From Mordavella massiliensis (GTDB taxonomy: Bacteria; Bacillota; Clostridia; Lachnospirales; Lachnospiraceae): a stretch of 59,497 bases of DNA. The first letter of the stretch is position 1; the number at the start of each line of letters is the position of its first letter. Positions 18,717-28,632 of this stretch are shown piece by piece. The position numbers and the translations under genes were made by a program. The notes below the pieces were generated by a model, which saw only the letters and a program-made list of their open reading frames with translations, had not been told where the DNA came from and did not search any database. The stretch is from the NCBI RefSeq assembly GCF_016902415.1, contig NZ_JACJLV010000015.1, positions 1-59,497 of the forward strand, given 5' to 3'.

Positions 18717-19237
18717 GATCTATTTTCTCCTTCTCCTGATGGAAATATCTGGTTCCCTTTATTTTGATGCCTGATATCTTCTCTCACTCGCATCAAAATT
18801 CTGTCCAGCAGATTCTGTCCTCTCCATTTATCAATGCTGAGTCTGTCATCATCTTTCATGGAAAGTCCAATCCCCCAGATCCGGTCTTTCACAGCGCACT
18901 CTGCAATAATTTCTTCCCCTGTCTTTTCCAGTTTTTCGGCAAGCTCAGGATTCTGGCGGAATTTCTCTAACACACCATTGTAGACAATACCTTCTCTTTC
19001 TTTTGTCCAGATTTTGTCATCAAAATTTTGCACAGTCCTTCCCAAAGCTTTTATTTCCGCCACATCATCCGTCTGCAATATCTTTTCTGCAGTTGTCTGA
19101 GCTTTGAACAAAATCGCCTTTTCATACATCATATATTGCTCCATAGAAGAAAATGTAATACCGCAAACTGTGAATTCAGATAGAAACCAATTGCTCAAAT
19201 AGCCATTTTCTTCGTCCGGGTTGTGAAAGCACATCAT
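18698..19237 (-). CDS. NADAR family protein (YbiA-like ADP-ribosyl glycosidase fold)
   Basis: This 179-residue protein matches the NADAR (DUF1768, YbiA-like) family: [31 protein letters not shown] near the start, then [16 protein letters not shown], and [16 protein letters not shown] near the end. Known members remove ADP-ribose or N-ribosyl groups, including from nucleobases; the specific substrate here is unknown. ATG 19237 has GAAGGTG upstream and overlaps the TGA of a 12-codon open frame (19234-19272, RBS AGAGGA) as ATGA. The 3' end overlaps uvrB by 19 bases. A TGG-TACAAT extended -10 lies at 19353-19358. The gene is AT-rich compared with uvrB and seems acquired. Confidence 0.82.
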   Translation of the reverse strand: MMCFHNPDEENGYLSNWFLSEFTVCGITFSSMEQYMMYEKAILFKAQTTAEKILQTDDVAEIKALGRTVQNFDDKIWTKEREGIVYNGVLEKFRQNPELAEKLEKTGEEIIAECAVKDRIWGIGLSMKDDDRLSIDKWRGQNLLDRILMRVREDIRHQNKGNQIFPSGEGENRSWIILN

Positions 19238-19404
19238 AGCCGCACCTTCTTCCTGTAGCACTCCAAACTCATTTTCTTAATCCTCTTCACCAGTTATCCT
19301 GATTTTTCGAATATCTAAAAAAATCCGTGATCAAATTTACTTTTTTATCTCCATTGTACCAAAAAGTTTCCCCTATTCCAGTTCCAATAACTCTGATATT
19401 TTTG

Positions 19405-19429
19405 AACTGCTGAGTTTTCCTCGGCAGTT
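19405..19429. terminator. Hairpin downstream of the RhuM gene
   Basis: A 10-bp stem (AACTGCTGAG, TTTTC loop, CTCGGCAGTT; one GU pair) lies just past the RhuM stop. On the minus strand no strong T-tract follows, so termination is uncertain. The rest of 19273-19435 shows only the NADAR promoter. Confidence 0.4.
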
Positions 19430-19435
19430 TAAATC

Positions 19436-20431
19436 TTATTTTATATCTTCTTCTAGCCCCTCTAACTCATTTATACTATCAAGGAAATGTTGTTCTACTG
19501 AGGATAGCGTATTTTCCTCACTTTTCTTATATTTCTCGTATTCTACATGAGCTTTTTCAAGCGCCTGCTTATGCGTTACACTTCCTTTAGTCTTAAGTAT
19601 ATCTCTTCTTGTCATTTTCAAGTAATCATCTATGGTTTCCAGCCAGTCTTTCATATACATCGGCTCATGATTTAGTGCATGTACCTCCGCAATATCCAGA
19701 TAAGCAGTAACAATTTTATTTAATGCATCCAATTCGTTTTTATTCAAATAATTTTTTGCAACTTCTACATCTGTTCTTTTTATGGATTTTCCCTGCCAGG
19801 AAGTTAATCCCATATGTTCTTTCTCGGCATCCGCTCTTTGATATATCACTTCTGCCGCTGTATGCTTATGTGCCGCCCAATGCATCTTGTTCTGTACCTG
19901 CTTAAAGAAAAGAATAGAACTTTCAGCTCTTGGATCATAATCAATACTCGTTGCATAAATCTCCAACACTTTCCGCCAGAAAACCTTTTCTGATGACCGG
20001 ATATCACGAATACGTTCTAATAATTCGTCAAAATAATTTCCACCACCTAAGCGTTTTAAGCGATCATCATCTAAAGCAAAACCTTTTTGCATATATTCTT
20101 TCAAAATATTCGTTGCCCATATTCTAAACTGGGTACCACGCAAAGATTTTACTCTATATCCCACAGATATAATCACGTCTAGATTATAGTAATCCACTTG
20201 GTAGGTTTTTCCATCATCGGCAGTATGGGCAAATTTTGCCCATACTGATTCCTTTTTCAATTCTCCCTCTTTAAAAATGTTCCGTATATGCTTTCCTATA
20301 ACACTTCTGTCTCTTTGAAACAACTCTGCCATCTGCTCTAGAGAAAGCCATACCGTATCGTTTACAAAAGTCGCCTCAATTTTTGTTAAGCCATCTTCTG
20401 TAGTATACATTAACAAATTCGATTCCTGCAT
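19436..20431 (-). CDS. RhuM family protein
   Basis: This 331-residue protein resembles RhuM (virulence RhuM family). The N-terminal part has LSLEQMAELFQRDRSVIGKHI and SVWAKFAHTADDGKTYQVDYYNLDVIISVGYRV. The signature FRIWATNILKEYMQKGFALDDDRLK follows, then a helical C-terminal half ending in an acidic tail. The family is common in genomic islands and beside restriction-modification genes; its activity is not established. ATG 20431 has GAGGTG about 9 bases upstream. Transcription probably starts at an SOS-like promoter at 20494-20541. The coding sequence is AT-rich and looks horizontally acquired. Confidence 0.85.
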   Translation of the reverse strand: MQESNLLMYTTEDGLTKIEATFVNDTVWLSLEQMAELFQRDRSVIGKHIRNIFKEGELKKESVWAKFAHTADDGKTYQVDYYNLDVIISVGYRVKSLRGTQFRIWATNILKEYMQKGFALDDDRLKRLGGGNYFDELLERIRDIRSSEKVFWRKVLEIYATSIDYDPRAESSILFFKQVQNKMHWAAHKHTAAEVIYQRADAEKEHMGLTSWQGKSIKRTDVEVAKNYLNKNELDALNKIVTAYLDIAEVHALNHEPMYMKDWLETIDDYLKMTRRDILKTKGSVTHKQALEKAHVEYEKYKKSEENTLSSVEQHFLDSINELEGLEEDIK

Positions 20432-20437
20432 TCATAC

Positions 20438-20473
20438 TCACCTCTTATTTAGCTGTGCAATGACATTTGCCAT
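20438..20473 (-). other. 11-codon leader frame resembling an internal uvrB segment
   Basis: ATG 20473 preceded by GGGGA starts MANVIAQLNKR and a stop, whose TGA lies within the RhuM ribosome-binding region. The upstream bases can be read as GEFT, so the segment parallels [16 protein letters not shown] of UvrB. Bases 20460-20476 match uvrB 18562-18578 exactly (17 nt). It is either a uvrB remnant or a short leader peptide. Confidence 0.45.
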
Positions 20474-20493
20474 CGTAAATTCCCCATGCTTAC

Positions 20494-20541
20494 AAACAAA
20501 TGTTCTTCTCTCATTTTATCTTATATACTTCATGCCGTCAA
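20494..20541 (-). promoter_or_regulatory. Promoter with LexA-like operator upstream of RhuM
   Basis: TTGACG (20536-20541) and TAAAAT (20513-20518) have 17-base spacing. Seven bases past the -10, GAACATTTGTTT (20494-20505) differs at one position from the Firmicutes SOS box GAAC-N4-GTTC. The rest of 20542-20692 shows no convincing gene; a 64-codon open frame there lacks any recognisable family. Confidence 0.55.
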
Positions 20542-20692
20542 TCCAATAAAAATCATATTTTGACGGCTGGAATTTCACTTTCTTAAATCCTATCCGTATT
20601 TTTATCGGCCGAAACACGGATGCAGAGCCGTTTTTAGCCGCAGAGCGGTATTTCCGGCAAAATTGCACAGCTGAAAAGATTTCCTTCAAACG

Positions 20693-20729
20693 AAAAAGGC
20701 GATCAATCATAATGATAATTAACCGCCTT
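20693..20729 (-). terminator. Intrinsic terminator after the hydrolase remnant
   Basis: On the minus strand a 12-bp stem (AAGGCGGTTAAT with ATTGATCGCCTT, including GU pairs) is followed by a T-run. It lies a few bases past the stop of the hydrolase fragment. Confidence 0.7.
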
Positions 20730-20733
20730 ATAG

Positions 20734-21147
20734 CTATTCAAAAAAACTATCTAATTTCTCACCTAATTTAGAAGGACAATCTATATTTACTTCATGCCCG
20801 GCTCCTAATATAGTTATAAATTCTGCATCAGGTATCAATTCTGCCAATTGCAGGGAAGCAGACCTGTTTACTCTGTCTTTTTCTCCACATACGACTAAAA
20901 CTTTACAGCGAATATCTCTTAATTGATGTGAAAAATCTAAATCCATCATTGATTTGCATAGACTGATAAAATCTGATTTTTGAAATCCCATCTTTGAAAA
21001 TTCAGAGTCAGGCATGAGATGAAATAGTACATTTTGCAATTTCAACAATCTTCTGGGCATTTTGTATTGTGTTCCTATCAGCACTAAGGATTTCACTTTT
21101 GAAGTAATATATAGTTCAATGCTTTTGCTCCTGTACTTTTTTCGTAT
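20734..21147 (-). pseudogene. Truncated alpha/beta hydrolase, C-terminal half only
   Basis: The minus frame encodes the C-terminal half of an alpha/beta hydrolase: KVKSLVLIGTQYK, the cap region, CKVLVVCGEKDRVN and the final catalytic His segment ILGAGHEVNIDCPS. The N-terminal half with the nucleophile elbow is absent. In-frame sequence runs back through IELYITSK to the stop codon of the transporter gene at 21148, with no start or ribosome binding site. This looks like a remnant left by a recombination junction at the transporter's 3' end. GTG 21096 is the only late start and has no RBS. Confidence 0.75.
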
Positions 21148-22296
21148 TTATTCTTTTCTCCGCAGGCTTATGACGCCGTCCGCCAGGATCTTTACATCGT
21201 CCAGGATGTAGTCAAAGGCGCCTGCTTTGTACAGGTTGATCACGATCATTCCCACGGGAACGGCGAAGATCATGCCAAGCACGCTGCCGATCCTGTAACC
21301 TACATACAGAAGCACCAGGGTCAGCAGAGGATTCAGTCCCATGCTGTCTCCCACCAGTTTTGGCTGGATCAGCTGGCGTACCAGCTGGGTCACCCCGTAC
21401 AGGATCAACAGTCCGATCAGCATCCGGTAGTCACCGGTCACCAGCTGGTAGACCGCCCAGGGGATCAGCGCGGTTCCTGTGCCAAAGAAGGGCAGGAAAT
21501 CCAGGAATGCGATCAGAAGCGCCAGTAAAAAGGAAAAGTGCACATCCAGGATGGCGAACCCGATCACCAGAAGGATGTAGACCACGAACATGATCTTAAA
21601 CTGGGCTTTGAAGTAGCCGCCCACTGCATATTTCAGGTTGGACATCACCATGCTCATCCGATGCACCAAAGGATCCGGGGATACCTTTTTGGCCAGGACG
21701 ATCAGATCTTCTCTCTCGGCTATGAAAAAGTACGCAGAGATGATCATGACAATGGCGCTGATCAGCCAGGAGGGAATCCTTTTTGCTACATTGCCGGCTG
21801 CAGTCACCGTCGGTTCGCTTAAAGATGCCATGAGATTTCCCACGGATTTGTCCAGGTCTCCCATGATATCCCGCCATCCGTTCTGGATGCCTTCCGGCAG
21901 CATCTGGAAAATGCCCGCCAGGTTTTTCCCTACCATATCCAGTTCTTTTTCCAGTTCCGCATACATATCCGGCATATTCTGGATGAGAGAGGCCACTTCC
22001 CGCCAGATCCTGCTGCCCACAAAATAGATCAGAAAGATCACCAGCGCAAGCACCAGGATGATGATCAGCGCTGATCCCAGTTTTTTCACGATCTTCAATC
22101 GTTTCTCCAGCCAGTTGACCAGTGGGCTTGCGATATAGGCGATGAACCATCCCACCACAAACGGCATGAAAAATCCCAGAAGCCGTACTCCCACATAGAT
22201 AAATAAAATCGTCCCGATCAGACTGATGGCCAGGCTGATGATGACTTTCCAGTATGGCCGGTTATCCCGAAGCTGTTCCCTGAAATTTGTTTCCAT
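21148..22296 (-). CDS. AI-2E family transporter (YtvI/PerM-like permease)
   Basis: This 382-residue protein has about eight membrane helices. Two N-terminal helices (about 18-60) are followed by one at 75-95, a long extracytoplasmic segment rich in amphipathic helices (about 95-165), then the conserved C-terminal helices with the family segments FSFLLALLIAFLDFLPFFG and VTQLVRQLIQPKLVG. The family includes the autoinducer-2 exporter, sodium/proton exchangers and sporulation protein YtvI; the substrate cannot be told. It starts 5 bases after engB, so it is likely in the lon-engB unit. Confidence 0.85.
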   Translation of the reverse strand: METNFREQLRDNRPYWKVIISLAISLIGTILFIYVGVRLLGFFMPFVVGWFIAYIASPLVNWLEKRLKIVKKLGSALIIILVLALVIFLIYFVGSRIWREVASLIQNMPDMYAELEKELDMVGKNLAGIFQMLPEGIQNGWRDIMGDLDKSVGNLMASLSEPTVTAAGNVAKRIPSWLISAIVMIISAYFFIAEREDLIVLAKKVSPDPLVHRMSMVMSNLKYAVGGYFKAQFKIMFVVYILLVIGFAILDVHFSFLLALLIAFLDFLPFFGTGTALIPWAVYQLVTGDYRMLIGLLILYGVTQLVRQLIQPKLVGDSMGLNPLLTLVLLYVGYRIGSVLGMIFAVPVGMIVINLYKAGAFDYILDDVKILADGVISLRRKE

Positions 22297-22301
22297 TTAA
22301 G

Positions 22302-22904
22302 CTACTCCACCTCTTTTTTCCCCAAGTACTCCGTTTCTACTAATTCCCAGATCTCATCCCTGCCCTGCTTTGTCATGGCAGAAAACGGGATGATCCTGGT
22401 TCCCGGCACCAGGCCAAGTCCCGTCCGGAGCATTTTCAGATGTTTATCGATCTGGCTTCTTTTGATCTTGTCAAGCTTTGTGGCAATGATGATGGGCTGA
22501 TACCCCTGCGCCACTACCCAGTCGTACATCATCTTATCGTTCGCGGAAGGATCGTGGCGGATATCGATCAGCAAAAATACTGCTTTGAGCTGGCTGGAGC
22601 CGTGCAGATATTTTTCGATCAGCTGTCCCCACTTCTGCTTCTCTTCCTCCGATACTTTCGCATAGCCGTATCCGGGAAGATCCACCAGATACATTTCCTC
22701 ATTGATATTATAAAAATTGATCGTCTGCGTTTTTCCCGGCGTGGCGGATATCCGCGCGTAGGATTTCCGGTTCATCAGCGCATTGATGAGGGAAGATTTT
22801 CCTACATTCGATTTCCCTGCAAATGCGATCTCAGGCTTGGTATTCTGAGGCAGCACACTGGTGATGCCGCAGACAGTTTCCAGATTGACAGATTTAATGA
22901 TCAT
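22302..22904 (-). CDS. engB: EngB/YsxC ribosome-biogenesis GTPase
   Basis: This 200-residue GTPase is needed for assembly of the 50S subunit. The G1 motif is AGKSNVGKSSLIN (about 30-42), G3 is VDLPGYGYAK and G4 is IATKLDKI. Length and motifs are normal. Its first codons overlap the end of lon by 11 bases, a pairing widely conserved in Firmicutes. Confidence 0.95.
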   Translation of the reverse strand: MIIKSVNLETVCGITSVLPQNTKPEIAFAGKSNVGKSSLINALMNRKSYARISATPGKTQTINFYNINEEMYLVDLPGYGYAKVSEEEKQKWGQLIEKYLHGSSQLKAVFLLIDIRHDPSANDKMMYDWVVAQGYQPIIIATKLDKIKRSQIDKHLKMLRTGLGLVPGTRIIPFSAMTKQGRDEIWELVETEYLGKKEVE

Positions 22905-25248
22905 GCGAACCCCTCCTTTTTACCAGCGCCAGTTTCAGGACTTCTTCCATCTGAGAAACGAACACGATCTCCAGGCCTCTGGTGATCTCAGAGGAAATCT
23001 CCTCTACGTCCGGCTCATTTTCCTTTGGCACCAGCACGGTTTTGATTCCTGCGCTCTTGGCGGCAAGCAGTTTTTCTTTCAGTCCTCCAATGGGAAGCAC
23101 TCTTCCACGCAGGGTGATCTCGCCGGTCATAGCCACGTCTGAGCGTACTTTCCTTCCTGTAATGGCAGAGAACATGGCTGTGGCCATGGTAATTCCTGCG
23201 GACGGGCCGTCTTTGGGGACCGCGCCTTCCGGAATGTGGATATGTACGTCATGCTCTTTAAAGAAGTCTTCCGCAATCCGGTGTTTTTTACTCACAGAAC
23301 GGATATAACTGATACCGGTTCTTGCAGATTCTTTCATCACGTCGCCCATCTGCCCGGTCAGAAGGATCTCTCCCTCACCCGGCATCACATTGACTTCGAT
23401 CTGAAGCGTATCGCCGCCCACGCTGGTCCAGGCCAGTCCGCGGACGATCCCCACCTCGTCAGATTCATTTGCCATCTGGTAGATGAACAGTTCTTTGCCA
23501 AGGTAAGAAGCCAGATTTCTCTCTGTGATATGCACCGCCTTTTTCTTTCCTTCCAGGATCTCTTTGGCGGTCTTGCGGCAGATATCGCCGATCTTGCGCT
23601 CCAGCTGGCGCACGCCTGCTTCTTTGGTATAATTTCTTGCCATCTTCCACAGCGCCTTTTTGCTGATGGTCAGCTGATCCGCTGTCAGGCCGTGCTTATC
23701 AAGCTGCTTGGGAATCAGATGTTCCATGGCAATGTGCATTTTCTCATTTTCCGTATAACTGCTGACTTCGATCACTTCCATCCGGTCCAGAAGGGGTCTT
23801 GGGATGGTCTGCAGGGTATTGGCCGTAGTGATGAACAGCACTTCCGACAGATCGATGGGCACTTCCAGATAATGATCCCGGAACTTACAGTTCTGCTCAC
23901 TGTCCAGAACCTCCAGAAGAGCCGAGAAGGTATCTCCTTTATAATCATTGCTCACTTTGTCAATCTCATCCAGCAGCATCAGTGGATTCTTCACACCTGC
24001 AGCTTTCAGTCCGTTTGCGATCCGGCCCGGCATGGCTCCCACATAGGTTCTTCTGTGACCGCGGATCTCTGCCTCGTCCCGGACGCCTCCCAGGGAAATC
24101 CGTACATAGGGTTTTTTCAGGGCCCTGGCAAGAGACCTGGCGATGGAAGTCTTTCCGGTTCCCGGCGGTCCCACCAGACACAGGATAGGCGTATCGCCTT
24201 TTTTTGTCAACGCACGCACAGCCAGAAATTCCAGGACCCGCTCTTTTACCTTTTCCAGTCCATAGTGATCCTCTTCCAGTACCTGGCTGGCATAGGCGAT
24301 ATCCTTATGCTCTTCGCACATTTTATCCCAGGGCATCTCTAATAACGTCTCGATATATGTGCGGATCACACCTGTTTCTGCAGGGCTGTTCACGGTGTTT
24401 CGAAATCTTTTTATTTCTTTATTTAGTTTTTCCTTTACTTCCTCAGGGGCTTCCAGCGCATCTGCGGCCTGCTGGAACTCATCCGCGTCGCTGAGCATGG
24501 TGTCATCGCCCAACTCTTCCCGGATCAGTTTGAGTTCTTCCCGCAGAATGTATTCCCGCTGGTTTTTATCCACCCGCTCTTTTACCTTGATCTGGATCTC
24601 TTCCTTCACATTCAGGATCTGGATCTCTTTGACCAGCTTGTAGATCAGAAGTTCATAGCGGCTGGTCAGATCTTCCTCTTCCAGAAGTTCCTGGGCATCC
24701 TCCCAGGAAAACGGTACATTTGCCGCTACCAGGTCTACCAGCTCCCGCAGATCTTCCATGCCTTCGATCTGGGAGCCGATCTCCTTGGACACCTTAGGTT
24801 CCTTTGCCGCATACTCGCGGAAAACATCCCGCAGCCCGCGCAGCATGGCCTCTTTTCCCAGTCCCTGGTCTGCGCCCGCAGTTTCCTCCTGGCGGTCGGT
24901 ATCCGGGATTACCGTTACATTGGCCCGCAGATAGGGCTCCTCAAATTCTATGCAGTTGATGGCCGCCCGTTCCTCACCGCTGATCAGCACCCGGCTGATC
25001 TTTTTCGGCAGCTTTACGATCTGACGGATAGTAGCGATACAGCCCACCTGGTACACATCTGCTCCGGAAGGATCTGCGACTTCAATATCTCTCTGGGCAG
25101 TCAGGAAGATCTTCTGGTCTCCCTCCACCGCTTCGTTGATCGCTGCCAGGGACTTCTCCCGGCTGACGTCAAAATGCCGGACCATCCCGGGCAGTACCGT
25201 AAGTCCACGTAATGCTACCATGGGCAGACTTTTTGTCTCTTTGCTCAT
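22894..25248 (-). CDS. lon: ATP-dependent protease Lon
   Basis: This 784-residue protease has an N-terminal substrate-binding LAN domain (about 8-205) and AAA+ Walker [13 protein letters not shown] (about 358-369) with Walker B LLDEIDKV. The C-terminal proteolytic domain has catalytic Ser in [14 protein letters not shown] and Lys in [14 protein letters not shown]. Lon degrades misfolded and regulatory proteins in the cytoplasm. ATG 25248 has AAGGAG 6 bases upstream. A terminator separates it from clpX, so it has its own promoter, which I could not place firmly. A GC-rich hairpin (25283-25297) lies in the leader. Confidence 0.96.
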   Translation of the reverse strand: MSKETKSLPMVALRGLTVLPGMVRHFDVSREKSLAAINEAVEGDQKIFLTAQRDIEVADPSGADVYQVGCIATIRQIVKLPKKISRVLISGEERAAINCIEFEEPYLRANVTVIPDTDRQEETAGADQGLGKEAMLRGLRDVFREYAAKEPKVSKEIGSQIEGMEDLRELVDLVAANVPFSWEDAQELLEEEDLTSRYELLIYKLVKEIQILNVKEEIQIKVKERVDKNQREYILREELKLIREELGDDTMLSDADEFQQAADALEAPEEVKEKLNKEIKRFRNTVNSPAETGVIRTYIETLLEMPWDKMCEEHKDIAYASQVLEEDHYGLEKVKERVLEFLAVRALTKKGDTPILCLVGPPGTGKTSIARSLARALKKPYVRISLGGVRDEAEIRGHRRTYVGAMPGRIANGLKAAGVKNPLMLLDEIDKVSNDYKGDTFSALLEVLDSEQNCKFRDHYLEVPIDLSEVLFITTANTLQTIPRPLLDRMEVIEVSSYTENEKMHIAMEHLIPKQLDKHGLTADQLTISKKALWKMARNYTKEAGVRQLERKIGDICRKTAKEILEGKKKAVHITERNLASYLGKELFIYQMANESDEVGIVRGLAWTSVGGDTLQIEVNVMPGEGEILLTGQMGDVMKESARTGISYIRSVSKKHRIAEDFFKEHDVHIHIPEGAVPKDGPSAGITMATAMFSAITGRKVRSDVAMTGEITLRGRVLPIGGLKEKLLAAKSAGIKTVLVPKENEPDVEEISSEITRGLEIVFVSQMEEVLKLALVKRRGSHDH

Positions 25249-25318
25249 GTAAATCTCCTTCTTATCTCTTTTATCTCAATCGGGCCGGTCCCCGGCCGTT
25301 CGTTATCTTCAATATCAG

Positions 25319-25352
25319 AAAAGGGCAGGCGCAACCTCTCTTGCACCCGCCC
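25319..25352 (-). terminator. Terminator of the tig-clpP-clpX operon
   Basis: On the minus strand GGGCGGGTGCAA pairs with TTGCGCCTGCCC (12 bp, two GU pairs, 6-base loop) and is followed by TTTT. It lies just past the clpX stop. Confidence 0.8.
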
Positions 25353-25357
25353 CGGTT

Positions 25358-26620
25358 CTATGCACTCTCGCTTCTGACAGTCTCGTCATGTTCCAGCAGG
25401 GGCGCTCCCCCGCTTTTGACTGTATCTTCTGTGATCCGGCATGCCTTGAGCGTTTCGTCAGATGGCGCCTGATACATAATATCCATCATGACGTTTTCCA
25501 TAATGGCCCGCAGGCCTCTGGCGCCGGTCTTTCTCTTAAGAGAAGTCTCGGCGATCGCTTCCAGGGCTTCCCTGTCAAAGGTCAGCTCCACGCCGTCCAG
25601 TTCCAGCATCTTCTGATACTGCTTTGTGATCGCATTCCTTGGTTCTGTCAGGATTCGGATCAACGCATCTTTATCCAGCATTTCCAGCGATACGATGACC
25701 GGCACACGTCCCACCAGTTCGGGGATCAGTCCGTATTTTACAAGGTCCTGGGGCAGAACCTGCTCCAGAAGTTTATCGATATCGTTTTCATGCTTGTCGG
25801 CAATCTCCACATTGAATCCAATGGATTTCTGATCGATCCGCTTTTCAATGATCTTATCGATGCCTTCAAATGCTCCGCCGCAGATGAACAGGATATTGGT
25901 CGTATCGATCTGTATCAGCTCCTGATGCGGATGCTTGCGTCCTCCCTGAGGAGGCACATTGGCAACGGTGCCTTCAATGATCTTCAGAAGAGCCTGCTGT
26001 ACGCCCTCTCCTGACACATCTCTGGTGATAGACGGATTCTCGGATTTTCTTGTGATCTTGTCGATCTCATCAATATAAATGATGCCATATTCTGCCCGCT
26101 CAATATCTCCGTCAGCAGCCTGGATGATCTTCAGCAGGATATTTTCCACATCCTCGCCTACATATCCGGCCTCTGTCAGGGCAGTTGCGTCTGCAATAGC
26201 AAAGGGCACATTCAGGATCTTAGCCAGAGACTGGGCCAGCAGCGTCTTCCCGCAGCCGGTAGGCCCCAGCATCAGGATATTGCTTTTACTCAGCTCCACG
26301 CCCGCATCTTTCTGGGCCATGATCCGCTTATAATGGTTATATACGGATACAGCCAGGACTTTTTTTGCCTCGTCCTGTCCGATCACATACTGATCCAGGA
26401 ATTCTTTGATCTCCTCGGGCTTTAACAGATTGATATCGGAAAATGGATTCCAGGATCTGCCGTCCTCGTACTCAAACTCCTCTTCCAGGATCTCATTGCA
26501 TACGTCGATACATTCATCACAGATATAAGTCCCGTTAGGTCCGGCAATTAATTTGCGCACCTGGTTCTGGGTCTTATTACAGAAGGAACACCTGATCTGA
26601 TCGTCGTTCTTTCCTATCAT
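25358..26620 (-). CDS. clpX: ClpX, ATPase subunit of ClpXP
   Basis: This 420-residue AAA+ unfoldase feeds proteins to ClpP. The N-terminal zinc-binding domain has CSFC and CDECI (about 12-40). Walker A is [12 protein letters not shown] (about 118) and Walker [10 protein letters not shown]. The [19 protein letters not shown] segment and C-terminal sensor region [12 protein letters not shown] are present. It follows clpP by 28 bases in the tig-clpP-clpX operon. Confidence 0.96.
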   Translation of the reverse strand: MIGKNDDQIRCSFCNKTQNQVRKLIAGPNGTYICDECIDVCNEILEEEFEYEDGRSWNPFSDINLLKPEEIKEFLDQYVIGQDEAKKVLAVSVYNHYKRIMAQKDAGVELSKSNILMLGPTGCGKTLLAQSLAKILNVPFAIADATALTEAGYVGEDVENILLKIIQAADGDIERAEYGIIYIDEIDKITRKSENPSITRDVSGEGVQQALLKIIEGTVANVPPQGGRKHPHQELIQIDTTNILFICGGAFEGIDKIIEKRIDQKSIGFNVEIADKHENDIDKLLEQVLPQDLVKYGLIPELVGRVPVIVSLEMLDKDALIRILTEPRNAITKQYQKMLELDGVELTFDREALEAIAETSLKRKTGARGLRAIMENVMMDIMYQAPSDETLKACRITEDTVKSGGAPLLEHDETVRSESA

Positions 26621-26648
26621 ACTCTCACCTCATAAAAACTACCTGCAT

Positions 26649-27230
26649 TTAACGGCGTGAGATCACTTCATCGATCAGGCCGTATGCCTTTGCCTCTTCA
26701 GCCGTCATAAAGTTATCTCTTTCTGTGTCCGCCTGGATGACTTCCAGCGGCTGTCCGGTATTCTCGGAAAGGATCCGGTTCAGGTTCTTCTTGGTCCGCA
26801 GGATATGTTCCGCGGCGATCTGGATCTCCGTCGCCTGTCCCTGGGCTCCGCCGGAAGGCTGGTGGATCATGATCTCCGCATTGGGAAGTGCCAGACGTTT
26901 TCCTTTGGTTCCGCCTGCCAGCAGGAAGGCTCCCATGCTGGCCGCCATTCCCATACAGATCGTCTCCACATCACATTTGATATACTGCATGGTATCATAG
27001 ATCGCCATGCCGGCAGTCACGGAACCGCCGGGGCTGTTGATGTAAAGATGGATATCTTTCTCCGGGTCTTCTGCCTCCAGGAAAAGAAGCTGTGCCATCA
27101 CAATGTTCGCGGACACATCTGTCACTTCTTCTCCCAGAAAGATGATCCTGTCCTTCAGTAATCTTGAATAAATATCGTAGGAGCGCTCTCCCCTGCTTGT
27201 CTGCTCAATGACATAAGGTACTAAACTCAT
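26649..27230 (-). CDS. clpP: ClpP proteolytic subunit
   Basis: This 193-residue serine peptidase forms the ClpXP chamber. The catalytic triad is visible: Ser in [11 protein letters not shown], His in IMIHQPSGG and Asp in [11 protein letters not shown] 27230 is chosen with GGAGG 9 bases upstream; an in-frame TTG two codons earlier is less likely. It lies between tig and clpX, 16 bases after tig. Confidence 0.97.
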   Translation of the reverse strand: MSLVPYVIEQTSRGERSYDIYSRLLKDRIIFLGEEVTDVSANIVMAQLLFLEAEDPEKDIHLYINSPGGSVTAGMAIYDTMQYIKCDVETICMGMAASMGAFLLAGGTKGKRLALPNAEIMIHQPSGGAQGQATEIQIAAEHILRTKKNLNRILSENTGQPLEVIQADTERDNFMTAEEAKAYGLIDEVISRR

Positions 27231-27246
27231 GTACAAACGCCTCCAG

Positions 27247-28533
27247 TTATTTCTCTACGGCATTGTCTACCAGGAAGGTGATCGCTTCCTGAACAGCCAT
27301 ATCTTCTTTCATCTGCTTCTTCTCGTTTTCACCCATAAATTCTTTGATCTTCTCAACTTCCATCTTATAGGTGTCTGCCATCTTCTGAAGCTCTTCGTCC
27401 AGTTTCTCTTCGCTGATCTCGATGTTCTCAGCCTTTACAATTGCTTCCAGTACAAGGCGTGTCTCGATCTGCTTAACAGCCTGCGGCCTGAATTCATCCA
27501 TCATCTTCTCTGCGGTCATTCCGGTGAACTGGAAGTACTGCTCCAGAGTCAGTCCCTGAGACTGCAGACGCTGTGCGAAATTATCAGCCATCTGGCCGGC
27601 CTGGGTATCGATCATGGCATCCGGGATCTCATAGGAAGCGTTCTTTACCGCCTGCTCTACTACCTGATCCTCCTGTTTTCTCTTGCCCTCGGAAGCCTTC
27701 TCTTCTTTGATCTTAGCCTTGATGTCAGCCTTGTATTCTTCTAAGGTATCGAATTCGGATACCTCTGCTGCAAATTCATCATCGATCTCCGGCAGTTCTT
27801 TTGCCTTGATCTCATGAACGGTACATTTGAAGACTGCGTCTTTTCCCTTCAGGTCTTCTGCGTGATAATCCTCCGGGAAGGTTACCTTTACTTCTACTTC
27901 TTTCTCAGCCTCAGCGCCGATCAGCTGATCCTCAAATCCCGGGATAAAGGAACCGGAACCGATGGTCAGCGGATAGTTCTCGCCCTTGCCGCCTTCAAAA
28001 GCCTCGCCGTCTACGAAACCTTCAAAGTCAAGGATGATCTCGTCGCCGTCCTGTACACCGCGGTCTGTCACAGTCACAGTTCTTGCGTTCTTCTCCGCTT
28101 CTTCCTGTACTCTTGCGTCTACTTCTTTCTGTGTCACGCGGGTAGAAACCTTGTCCACCTCAAGTCCTTTGTACTCTCCAAGCGTTACTTCCGGCTTGGT
28201 AGCTACTTCTGCAGTGAAGATGAACGGCTTGCCTTTTTCGATCTGTACCACCTGGATATCCGGTCTGGATACGATCTCCAGTCCGCTCTCGTCATATGCG
28301 TCTGCATATGCCTTCGGGATCAGCTCGTTGGCAGCATCATCATAGAAGATCTCTGCACCGTACATTTTCTCGATCATCTGACGCGGAACTTTTCCCTTGC
28401 GGAATCCCGGAAGGGCGATTCTGTTTTTCTGCTTCATATATGCGTTCTGCAACGCTTTTTCCAAATCGTCAGCAGAAACCTCAATGGTAAGTTTCGCCAT
28501 GTTTTTTTCTAATTTTTCCACCTGTAAACTCAT
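27247..28533 (-). CDS. tig: Trigger factor
   Basis: This 428-residue ribosome-bound chaperone has the N-terminal ribosome-binding domain with the signature [17 protein letters not shown] (about 43-59). A central FKBP-type peptidyl-prolyl isomerase domain (about 150-245) contains [20 protein letters not shown]. The helical C-terminal cradle ends in an acidic/basic tail. ATG 28533 has AGGAGG 10 bases upstream. A TG-extended -10 TATACT about 70 bases upstream may be the promoter of tig-clpP-clpX. Confidence 0.95.
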   Translation of the reverse strand: MSLQVEKLEKNMAKLTIEVSADDLEKALQNAYMKQKNRIALPGFRKGKVPRQMIEKMYGAEIFYDDAANELIPKAYADAYDESGLEIVSRPDIQVVQIEKGKPFIFTAEVATKPEVTLGEYKGLEVDKVSTRVTQKEVDARVQEEAEKNARTVTVTDRGVQDGDEIILDFEGFVDGEAFEGGKGENYPLTIGSGSFIPGFEDQLIGAEAEKEVEVKVTFPEDYHAEDLKGKDAVFKCTVHEIKAKELPEIDDEFAAEVSEFDTLEEYKADIKAKIKEEKASEGKRKQEDQVVEQAVKNASYEIPDAMIDTQAGQMADNFAQRLQSQGLTLEQYFQFTGMTAEKMMDEFRPQAVKQIETRLVLEAIVKAENIEISEEKLDEELQKMADTYKMEVEKIKEFMGENEKKQMKEDMAVQEAITFLVDNAVEK

Positions 28534-28632
28534 TGTCTTATTTCCTCCTGTTTCTATCCTGCCTGCCGACAGAGCGCAGACAGGCATGCTACATTAAAAA
28601 AGTATAACACAAACCCTCTCAAATATCCAGCA

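Noticed and set aside
20516-20710. A 64-codon minus frame between RhuM and the hydrolase remnant
   Set aside because: No RBS or family; it overlaps the terminator and the RhuM promoter, so it is treated as noncoding.
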